From Eutrophocola sp964629325 (GTDB lineage Bacteria; Pseudomonadota; Gammaproteobacteria; Pseudomonadales; Pseudohongiellaceae), in contig CAZVSC010000043.1 in NCBI GenBank assembly GCA_964629325.1, positions 1 to 23,347 on the forward strand: 23,347 nucleotides of DNA, read 5' to 3'. The notes beneath the pieces were generated by a model that worked only from the letters and a program-made list of their open reading frames with translations, did not search any database and was not told the origin of the DNA. Of the stretch, positions 12,923 through 19,951 are shown piece by piece. Within the stretch, counting starts at the first letter, position 1, and the number at the start of each line of letters is the position of its first letter. A program made the translations under genes and the position numbers.

Positions 12923-15589
12923 TCAATTCAGGCTTTTGCTGACTACTTCGTACACATCCGGTGACAGGTCCGGCGCTGCCAGAATCCGGCGCAGCGCATC
13001 CTGCATCAGGCTCTGCCGTTCGTGCCCGTATTTTTTCCAGCGTGTAAGCGGTGTCAGCAGACGCGAAGCGATCTGCGGATTAATGCCATTCAGGGTAATT
13101 ACCTGGTCGGCCAGGAATTCATATCCCGTTCCATCCAGCTTGTGGAAACTCACCGCGTTATTGAAACAGAATGCACCAATAACGCTGCGCACCTTGTTCG
13201 GATTCCTGATATCAAATGCAGGATGGGCCATGAGCTTTACCACTTGCGGCAAATTATCGGGCACCATGGCGGCACTTTGCATGAGCAGCCATTGCTCGAT
13301 AACCAGCGTTTCTTGCTGCCATTTTTCATAGAAATGCGCCAGCAGTTCATCACGCATCATGGCACTGCCAGCCGAGGGGTTGTTGACCAGGGCGCGCAAC
13401 GCGGCGCTGCTGTCAGTCATGTTGTTCGCTCGCTCATACTGCTGCCTGACTCGCTGCCAGTGCTCAGGCTTGTCCAGGCTCGCCAGATAATTCAGGACAG
13501 TATTTTGCAGGCTGCGCCGTGCGGATTCATCTGCCGTGTACACATAGTCCGCTCCGCTCAGGCAGGCTTCGTATACTGCCAGGAATTTCATCTCCAGTTG
13601 TTCCGCGAGGTAGCGCCGCAGGAATTCGCGCACTTCATGGATACCATCAACATCCACTTCGGCGGCAATCTCGGCGAGATAAGCTTCCGTGGGCAGCAAC
13701 AGGAGGTGCGCCACCATAGCTTTATCGATGCCGGCGTCACTCAGGGCAAGTTCCAGGACGCTGTCGTAGGCTGCCACCAAGCGCTGATCAACCTCCTTCT
13801 TGTCTCCCATTTGCCTGGCTTCCATCAGGTCATTGATGACCTGAAGCGCCAGTTGCTGTGCTGCTTCCCAGCGTACGAAACCATCTTCTTCGTATTGCAT
13901 CAGCAGCATCAGGTCATCCCGGGCAAAGGGATACGAGAGCCTGACGGGCGCGGAAAAGCCACGCAGTAATGCCGGCACAGGCCTGGAAGCCACCTTCTCA
14001 AAAACGAAATCCTGGGAAGGCTCGGCAACATGAAGCACGATATCCTCACCGTGTTCGCGCCCCGCCATGTGCAGCGCGACAGGCTTGCCGTACTCATCCA
14101 GCAGACCCACGCGAACGGGAATGTAGAAAGGATCCTTCTCGGGATGCCCGGGTGTTGGCGGACAACTCTGCCTGATTGTCAGGGTGAAGGTCTGTGCCCC
14201 GGCGTCGTACCTGCCGCTGCATTCAAGCTTTGGCGTACCGGCCTGGCTGTACCAGCGCCTAAATTGCCCCAGGTCCAGCCCGGACACTTCCTCCATCGTG
14301 CTGACAAAATCCTCCGTGGTCACCGCCATGCCGTCGAACTTGTCGAAATAGCGATCCGTACCCTTCCTGAATAATTCGGGACCCAGCAGGTTTGCCTGCA
14401 TACGGACCACCTCGGCACCCTTCTCGTAAATGGTGACCGTGTAGAAATTCGATATCTCCATGTAGGACTCGGGCCGCACTGAGTGCGCCATGGGGCCGGC
14501 ATCTTCGGCAAACTGCACCGTACGCAGCATGCTGACGTCCTCGATCCGGTTCACGGCTCTTGAGCCCATATCTGCGGAAAATTCAGAGTCCCTGTACACC
14601 GTGAAACCTTCCTTAAGGCTCAACTGGAACCAGTCCCTGCAGGTCACCCGGTTCCCTGACCAGTTATGGAAGTATTCATGGCCAACGATGGACTCGATGC
14701 GCTGGAAAGCCTGGTCGGTGGAGGTGGCGGGATTTGCCAGCACACAGGAGGAGTTGAAGATATTCAACCCCTTGTTTTCCATGGCCCCCATGTTGAAATC
14801 GTCAACGGCGACGATCATGAAAATATCCAGATCATATTCCCTGCCGTAGACTTCCTCATCCCATCGCATGGCCCGCTTCAGGGCTCCCATGGCGAAATCG
14901 CACTTATCCAGGTCCTTTGATTCGACGAAGATACGCAACTGCACTTCCCTGCCAGAGCAGGTCGTGAACAAGCTATCAACGGATTCGAGGTCGCCTGCCA
15001 CCAGGGCAAACAGATAACTGGGTTTCCTGAAGGGATCTTCCCAGGTGGCGAAATGCCGGCCGTCCTCGAGATCACCGCTGTCGATATTATTGCCGTTTGA
15101 CAGCAGTACGGGATACTTCGCCTTGTCAGCTTCGATACGCGTGGTGAAACTGGAGAGCACGTCAGGCCTGTCAAGATAATAGGTGATTTTGCGAAACCCT
15201 TCTGCCTCACACTGGGTACAGAACATACGGCGCGATTTATACAGCCCCTCCAGCGTGCTGTTCTCGTGGGGCTTGATCAGCGTGTCACACTCGACGATGA
15301 ATTTATCAGGCACTTTCGAGACAGTGAGTGTTTCACCGGAAACGATGTAATCTTGCGCAGCCAACTCCCTGCCGTCGATTGTGAGTTTCTGCAACTCCAT
15401 ATTGGCGCCGTTGAGAACAAGCTCTCGGCCGCTTTCAGGTGGCGCGTCCGGATTACGCCGCATGGCCAGCCTGGCATGCACCAGCGTCCTGTCTTCGAAC
15501 AGCCGGACGACCAGGTGGGTTTCATCGATCAGGTAGGCGGGTGGCTGGTAGTCCCTGAGGTAGACGGTTTTGCCTTGCGATTCTTTCAT
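12923..15589 (-). CDS. pepN: aminopeptidase N (M1 family zinc metallopeptidase)
   Basis: Cytoplasmic broad-specificity aminopeptidase that removes N-terminal residues from peptides in the last step of protein turnover. The 888 residues compare with 870 in E. coli. The substrate-binding GAMEN is at 268-272. The zinc site is HEYFH at 304-308 plus E327 in the LSLKEG segment, and Y388 (TIYEKGAEV) is the likely transition-state tyrosine. The long C-terminal helical superhelix is complete, ending VYEVVSKSLN. The ATG is preceded by CAGGAAACTCC. It is 69 bp downstream of the DUF2797 gene on the same strand, so it may belong to the nadK-rhomboid-yeaC-DUF2797 transcript. No clear promoter or terminator was found around it. 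Confidence 0.97.
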   Translation of the reverse strand: MKESQGKTVYLRDYQPPAYLIDETHLVVRLFEDRTLVHARLAMRRNPDAPPESGRELVLNGANMELQKLTIDGRELAAQDYIVSGETLTVSKVPDKFIVECDTLIKPHENSTLEGLYKSRRMFCTQCEAEGFRKITYYLDRPDVLSSFTTRIEADKAKYPVLLSNGNNIDSGDLEDGRHFATWEDPFRKPSYLFALVAGDLESVDSLFTTCSGREVQLRIFVESKDLDKCDFAMGALKRAMRWDEEVYGREYDLDIFMIVAVDDFNMGAMENKGLNIFNSSCVLANPATSTDQAFQRIESIVGHEYFHNWSGNRVTCRDWFQLSLKEGFTVYRDSEFSADMGSRAVNRIEDVSMLRTVQFAEDAGPMAHSVRPESYMEISNFYTVTIYEKGAEVVRMQANLLGPELFRKGTDRYFDKFDGMAVTTEDFVSTMEEVSGLDLGQFRRWYSQAGTPKLECSGRYDAGAQTFTLTIRQSCPPTPGHPEKDPFYIPVRVGLLDEYGKPVALHMAGREHGEDIVLHVAEPSQDFVFEKVASRPVPALLRGFSAPVRLSYPFARDDLMLLMQYEEDGFVRWEAAQQLALQVINDLMEARQMGDKKEVDQRLVAAYDSVLELALSDAGIDKAMVAHLLLLPTEAYLAEIAAEVDVDGIHEVREFLRRYLAEQLEMKFLAVYEACLSGADYVYTADESARRSLQNTVLNYLASLDKPEHWQRVRQQYERANNMTDSSAALRALVNNPSAGSAMMRDELLAHFYEKWQQETLVIEQWLLMQSAAMVPDNLPQVVKLMAHPAFDIRNPNKVRSVIGAFCFNNAVSFHKLDGTGYEFLADQVITLNGINPQIASRLLTPLTRWKKYGHERQSLMQDALRRILAAPDLSPDVYEVVSKSLN

Positions 15590-15658
15590 GGAGTTTCCTG
15601 TTACTGCGAAATACAGCTGCGATCCGGCTAATTCATGCCTGGCAATTCAAGTTGGAGT

Positions 15659-16489
15659 TCACGTGGCCGATATACGGACCTGGTAACCGGAGAAGCGGCG
15701 AAGGTTCACCACCCCCGTATCCAGGATCAGGTACTGACCCTTGATGCCCACCAGTGAGCCGGCGATCTCCCTGTCCTTGTCAAAATTGAAAGAACTGATT
15801 TTATCCGGGTACTCGAGTACAGGATAGTTGATTGTGATCGTAGCAACACCCTTGAGAACACTGATGGCATGCAACCCGAACTGGTTTTCCAGATCAGCCA
15901 ATTCCCGGGAGCACAGCGCCAGCAACCTGTCCCGCTCATCTGCCAGGTTCAGGTCCCCGTTGTCGCCCTTGAGCATGGCCCGCCAGTTTGTACGGTCTGG
16001 CACATGCTGGCGAAACATGACTTCGGCGAAACCCGATTGCTGCCTGGAACGAACACGCAGAACAGGCAGGGCCTGGACGGCGCCCTGGTCCACCCATCTG
16101 GTCGGCACCTGCGAGGCCCGGGTGATACCCACTTTCAGTCCCGATGAGTTGGCCAGATATACGATGTGGTCCTGCATGCAAAACTCATCACCCCATACGG
16201 GTTCCCGGCAGGTGCCCGCATCGTAATGGCATTTCTCCGGGGAAATGACGCAACTGTCGCACTGGGCCAGCTTCTGGAAACAAGGATAACAGTAGCCCTG
16301 ATTGAAGCTCTTGTTGGTATCCCTGCCGCAATGCACGCAACTGATCTTGCCGAGCCAGGTGAGCTCAAGCTGTTTCCCCAGCAAGGGGTTCAGCGGCAGC
16401 ACCTCGTCACCCAGCACCATGCCATAAGTAACAGGGTCATCGAGCCTGGCCTGCATCTTGTGCATTACTCCATGCGTCAACTCAGCCAT
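15659..16489 (-). CDS. DUF2797 family protein, cysteine-rich with GIY-YIG-like segment
   Basis: 276 residues, cytoplasmic, function unknown. A cysteine-rich zinc-ribbon-like region spans 51-104 (C51, C54, C67, C70, C77, C80, C87, C94, C104), with CVHCGRDTNKSF and GYCYPCF as clearest marks. It is followed by IVYLANSSGLKVGITR (109-124), PTRWVDQGA (129-137) and FAEVMFRQ (154-161). This order (Tyr, then VGIT, then Arg, then Glu) resembles the GIY-YIG nuclease core; that resemblance is my inference. The ATG at 16489 shares its A with the yeaC stop (TGATG), so translation is coupled; a TTG one codon earlier is less likely. The AAGGA Shine-Dalgarno lies inside yeaC. Confidence 0.83.
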   Translation of the reverse strand: MAELTHGVMHKMQARLDDPVTYGMVLGDEVLPLNPLLGKQLELTWLGKISCVHCGRDTNKSFNQGYCYPCFQKLAQCDSCVISPEKCHYDAGTCREPVWGDEFCMQDHIVYLANSSGLKVGITRASQVPTRWVDQGAVQALPVLRVRSRQQSGFAEVMFRQHVPDRTNWRAMLKGDNGDLNLADERDRLLALCSRELADLENQFGLHAISVLKGVATITINYPVLEYPDKISSFNFDKDREIAGSLVGIKGQYLILDTGVVNLRRFSGYQVRISAT

Positions 16490-16743
16490 CAACCATGTTC
16501 CTTTTCATTACCATCGGTTTTGCACGGAACCTGTTTTGGCCGGACATAACCAACCCTGGCCTCAGGATCCATGTACTTCTCATCGTAGGCGATTATCGCC
16601 TGGAGGCACAGCGACCGCTGCTCATCGCTCAGTTTATCGCCATTTTCCCATCGACCGAGGGCCACCGCTTCTTTCAGCAGGTCATGAATCTCGGGAGTTA
16701 GCGTGGCCAGCAACTCCTCGAGAGAACCAGGTTTATTCTCCAT
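16489..16743 (-). CDS. yeaC: YeaC family protein (DUF1315)
   Basis: 84 residues, cytoplasmic, function unknown. The DUF1315 pattern is clear: LLATLTPEIHDLLKEAVALGRWENGDKL, SDEQRSLCLQAIIAYDEKY. The start ATG at 16743 lies 11 bp inside the end of the rhomboid gene and has GGAGGG seven bases before it. The stop overlaps the DUF2797 start by one base. The tight packing between rhomboid and DUF2797 genes, as I recall from Pseudomonas too, indicates one transcript, and suggests but does not prove a shared role. Confidence 0.85.
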   Translation of the reverse strand: MENKPGSLEELLATLTPEIHDLLKEAVALGRWENGDKLSDEQRSLCLQAIIAYDEKYMDPEARVGYVRPKQVPCKTDGNEKEHG

Positions 16744-17632
16744 TGCGGCCCTCCTGCTCTCGATGACTCGAACGCATCATACGACTGACGGTTGCCGTCA
16801 ATGCGCCACAGACCACTCCCGTCAAAATACCGCCAATGTGGGCTTCGTCGGCGATGAAATCCAGGTCAATAACAGTCATCACCACCAAGGTCAGCAACAG
16901 GAAAAAAATCAGTGCCCCGGGCAGGCCAAGGCCCTTACCCGGATCGAAGAGCTGCCACATCCAGATATAGCCGAACAGACCATAAACGACGCCCGACATC
17001 CCCCCGAAATAAATAGTACCGCCATAAAGGAACTGGACGGTATTGGAGACCAGCGCGATAACCACGATCAGCAGCAACAGGCTCCAGCTTGCCTGCACCG
17101 CCTCTATTCGCCTGCCGAATTCCCACAGCCAAAGCATATTGAAGGCCAGATGGACTAGCCCGCCATGGAGCAGTATCGGGGAAATCATTTTCAGGAATTG
17201 CAGCACTGTAAAATTCTGCAGCACCCGCTCCATGATGATCATGCGCGTGCCATAGCTGAAATCAGGAAACAACATCGCCCTTGCAGTGTCATTCATGTTG
17301 TTCAGCGGTGCAGCGATCAACAGTACGATGCAGGCCAGGATCAACAACAACGACAGCGGTGCCCGCCTGAAAGCCTGGCGCAGCCTTCGGGTAAAATCAC
17401 CGGCGTTGAAATAGCCGGTCATACTGCTGGAATCCTGTTCCGAAGGCTTTGCCTCACCCAGCACCCACTGCCGGTAAAGGCTGCCTGCCGGGCCTACCTG
17501 CTCCCTGTCGGCTACCGTCAATACCTGCCAGGAATCGACATGGTGGATCCTGTGGGAGATTTTATGCTGCCAGAGCAGCCTGCTGAACTGGCTCAGGTCG
17601 TTGTTTTCCGGAACTTCCAGCACTTTAAACAT
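16733..17632 (-). CDS. rhomboid intramembrane serine protease (GlpG-like)
   Basis: 299 residues. Residues 1-60 form a small soluble N-terminal domain of the GlpG type (MFKVLEVPEN..., DSWQVLTVAD). Six membrane helices follow. Catalytic serine S213 lies in FGGMSGVVYGLFGY, and H265 in IADEAHIGG is the dyad histidine. H156, H161 and N165 in LLHGGLVHLAFNMLWLWEFGRR match the conserved helix 2 residues. The enzyme cleaves membrane proteins within the bilayer; its substrate is unknown. It starts 15 bp after nadK and overlaps yeaC by 11 bp. It is named rhomboid and not glpG because it is not beside glpE or glpR. Confidence 0.92.
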   Translation of the reverse strand: MFKVLEVPENNDLSQFSRLLWQHKISHRIHHVDSWQVLTVADREQVGPAGSLYRQWVLGEAKPSEQDSSSMTGYFNAGDFTRRLRQAFRRAPLSLLLILACIVLLIAAPLNNMNDTARAMLFPDFSYGTRMIIMERVLQNFTVLQFLKMISPILLHGGLVHLAFNMLWLWEFGRRIEAVQASWSLLLLIVVIALVSNTVQFLYGGTIYFGGMSGVVYGLFGYIWMWQLFDPGKGLGLPGALIFFLLLTLVVMTVIDLDFIADEAHIGGILTGVVCGALTATVSRMMRSSHREQEGRNGE

Positions 17633-17647
17633 GGTTTTGGCAGACGT

Positions 17648-18529
17648 TTACCGGTTGGTCGGCCGGTGTGACCAGCCCAGCTTGCTTCGGCATGTTTCGT
17701 AATAATCGTAATCCGCCGGGTGCAGGATTTTGAGCTCCTGGGCTTTCTTGTGAATGGTGATGCGATCACCAGGTGCGCAGGTGTGGCTCATGGAGCCGTC
17801 ACAGCTCAGTTGCGGCAGGATGTTGTGCCGGTCACCAACGACGAGCGTCAGTTCCCTGTTGCCCTCCACGACGATAGCCCGGCTGCTCAGGCTGTGGGGA
17901 TTGATCGGAACCAGTACCATGGCGTCCAGTCTCGGGTGCATGATCGGGCCGCCGGCGCTCATGGCATAGGCCGTGGAACCGGTGGGAGTGGCGACGATCA
18001 GGCCGTCGGAGGCCTGGTTGTAAACGAATTCGCCATCGATATAGAGGGCAAACTCGATCATCTGCACGGCCTTGCCCGGATGCAGTACGACATCGTTCAG
18101 AGCGGAACCCAGGTATTGCCGGTTGGTGTCTCCGATGAACAGGTCCAGCAGGAAACGGGATTCTATCTTGTAATCACCTGCCAGCACCTTGCCGAGGCTG
18201 GTTTCGAGTTCATCGGGCAGGATGTCGGTGAGGAATCCCAGGCGCCCCCTGTTGATACCGATCACGGGCAGGTCATGCTCGGCCAGAACCGAGGCAACCT
18301 GCAACAGGCTGCCATCGCCGCCTACCACGATCACCAGGTCGCACTGGCTTGCCAGCTTTTCGAGCGGGCTGACCGGATAGGACTTGTCCCCAAGCAGGCC
18401 TGCGATGTTCACATCCAGGACAATATCCGCCTGGACGCTGACTTCCAGGAAGCGCGTCAGCAGCAGCAGGGAGTCAACGATATCCTTGCTGTTCCTGCCA
18501 GTGAGGCCGATGGTGGAAAATTGGGACAT
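17648..18529 (-). CDS. nadK: NAD kinase
   Basis: Phosphorylates NAD to NADP with ATP; cytoplasmic and essential in most bacteria. The 293 residues match E. coli (292). The GGDGS motif at 70-74 contains the catalytic D72. The NAD-binding ND pair is N146-D147 (SALNDVVLH), and TPTGSTAYAMSAGGP follows at 181-195. The open frame runs 41 codons further upstream. The ATG at 18529 is chosen because MSQFSTIGLTGR matches the family N-terminus, although its Shine-Dalgarno is weak. It is the first gene of the nadK-rhomboid-yeaC-DUF2797(-pepN) group and is divergent from the tviB-like gene. Confidence 0.96.
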   Translation of the reverse strand: MSQFSTIGLTGRNSKDIVDSLLLLTRFLEVSVQADIVLDVNIAGLLGDKSYPVSPLEKLASQCDLVIVVGGDGSLLQVASVLAEHDLPVIGINRGRLGFLTDILPDELETSLGKVLAGDYKIESRFLLDLFIGDTNRQYLGSALNDVVLHPGKAVQMIEFALYIDGEFVYNQASDGLIVATPTGSTAYAMSAGGPIMHPRLDAMVLVPINPHSLSSRAIVVEGNRELTLVVGDRHNILPQLSCDGSMSHTCAPGDRITIHKKAQELKILHPADYDYYETCRSKLGWSHRPTNR

Positions 18530-18563
18530 GCGTGTATGATTCTGGCTTTGGCAAAAGTAGCCA

Positions 18564-18569
18564 AGTATA
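18564..18569 (-). promoter_or_regulatory. candidate -10 box of the nadK promoter
   Basis: On the minus strand TATACT (5/6 to consensus) would start transcription near 18557, about 28 nt before the nadK ATG. No convincing -35 lies 16-18 bp upstream, so the call rests on the -10 and its position. Confidence 0.3.
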
Positions 18570-18634
18570 TCACGCCACGGGTGTTCTCCATGGTTTATTC
18601 TTTGTAAAACAAGCCTGTGCAAGCAAGGATTGTT

Positions 18635-18640
18635 TATAAT
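18635..18640 (+). promoter_or_regulatory. consensus -10 box (TATAAT) of the tviB-like gene
   Basis: A perfect TATAAT sits 24 bp before the TTG start at 18665, with a predicted transcription start near 18647 and a leader of about 18 nt that holds the AAAGGAG ribosome site (18651-18657). The -35 region is poor at all usual spacings. The box lies inside the longer open frame that begins at GTG 18617, which argues that this frame's first 16 codons are not translated. Confidence 0.5.
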
Positions 18641-18664
18641 GCCGCATCGCAAAGGAGCCCTTTT

Positions 18665-19939
18665 TTGGATATCAACAACAGTAAAATCGCCGTCATCGGA
18701 CTCGGGTATGTGGGCCTTCCGCTAATGGTCGAATTCGCCACCAGGTATCCGACCCTGGGCTTCGATATCAACGTAAACCGGGTCAGCCAGCTTGCCAGCG
18801 GCCGGGACAACATGATGGACCTGACCACCGAGGAACTGGGCCGGGCCGTTCACGGCAATTATTCGTCCAATCCCGATGACCTGGCGGCTTGCAACGTTTT
18901 CATCGTCACTGTCCCCACTCCGGTGGACAAACAGAACCGTCCTGACCTGACTGCATTGAAAAGTGCCTGCAACCTCATCGGCCACTACCTGGATGACGGT
19001 GATATTGTCATTTTTGAATCGACCGTATATCCCGGTTGTACCGAGGAAGTCTGCGTCCCGGTACTGGAAAAAATTTCTGGCGGAAAACTCAACGCCTCGT
19101 TTTTTGTGGGCTACAGCCCCGAGCGCATCAATCCCGGTGACAAGACACACCGCCTGACCAATGTCATCAAAGTCACTTCGGGGTCCAATCCTGAAGCGGC
19201 CGCCTTTGTCGACGCGCTTTACGGATCGATACTGGAAGCCGGCACGCATCCGGCCAGCAGCATCAAGGTCGCCGAGGCCTCCAAGGTTATCGAAAATACC
19301 CAGCGCGACCTGAATATTGCCCTGATCAACGAACTGAGCATCATTTTCCACAAACTTGGCATCGATACCGAGGAAGTGCTTATCGCTGCCGGCACCAAGT
19401 GGAACTTCCTGCCTTTCCGGCCCGGACTCGTGGGAGGACATTGCATAGGAGTCGACCCTTACTACCTCACACACAAATCACAGGAAATCGGCTATCACCC
19501 CGAAGTCATCCTGGCGGGACGCCGCATCAATGACGGCATGGGCACCTTCATAGGCGAACGGGTGGTCAAGGAAATGACCAGCCGGCGCATTCACGTCGTG
19601 GATTCACGTATCCTGGTCATGGGGCTCACCTTCAAGGAAAATTGCCCTGATATTCGCAATTCACGCGTCGTGGACCTGGTGAAAAGCCTGAAGGAATTCA
19701 ATGCCAACGTGGATATTTTTGACCCCTGGGTAGAGCCAGCAGCAGCCGAAGAGGAATACGGCCTCACACTCGTTGATTCACCCGACCCTGGTACCTACGA
19801 TGCAGTCATCGTGGCGGTGGCCCATGACTGCTTCAGGAAGGAAGGCCTCGAAAAGATCAGAAGCTATGGCAGGGACAGGAACGTCATTTTCGACGTGAAA
19901 TACCTGTTCCCGATGTCGGAAAACCTGGCCAGACTCTGA
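18665..19939 (+). CDS. UDP-N-acetylhexosamine 6-dehydrogenase, TviB/WbpO type
   Basis: Oxidises UDP-GlcNAc or UDP-GalNAc to the corresponding uronic acid with NAD in two steps; cytoplasmic. The 424 residues match TviB (425). The Rossmann GLGYVG is at 12-17. The sequence stays close to TviB through TVYPGCTEE, GYSPERINPGDK and KVIENTQRDLNIALINEL, and at GLVGGHCIGVDPYYLTHKSQ, which holds the catalytic C260. The Asp-Ile-Arg-Asn segment of the C-terminal sugar-binding domain (ENCPDIRNSR) is present. The start is TTG at 18665: AAAGGAG lies 7 nt upstream, the -10 box lies further up, and MDINNSKIAVIGLGYVG is the family N-terminus. No other polysaccharide gene is in the window. Choice between GlcNAc and GalNAc derivatives cannot be made here. 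Confidence 0.93.
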   Translation: MDINNSKIAVIGLGYVGLPLMVEFATRYPTLGFDINVNRVSQLASGRDNMMDLTTEELGRAVHGNYSSNPDDLAACNVFIVTVPTPVDKQNRPDLTALKSACNLIGHYLDDGDIVIFESTVYPGCTEEVCVPVLEKISGGKLNASFFVGYSPERINPGDKTHRLTNVIKVTSGSNPEAAAFVDALYGSILEAGTHPASSIKVAEASKVIENTQRDLNIALINELSIIFHKLGIDTEEVLIAAGTKWNFLPFRPGLVGGHCIGVDPYYLTHKSQEIGYHPEVILAGRRINDGMGTFIGERVVKEMTSRRIHVVDSRILVMGLTFKENCPDIRNSRVVDLVKSLKEFNANVDIFDPWVEPAAAEEEYGLTLVDSPDPGTYDAVIVAVAHDCFRKEGLEKIRSYGRDRNVIFDVKYLFPMSENLARL

Positions 19940-19951
19940 CCTGTCCAGCGG

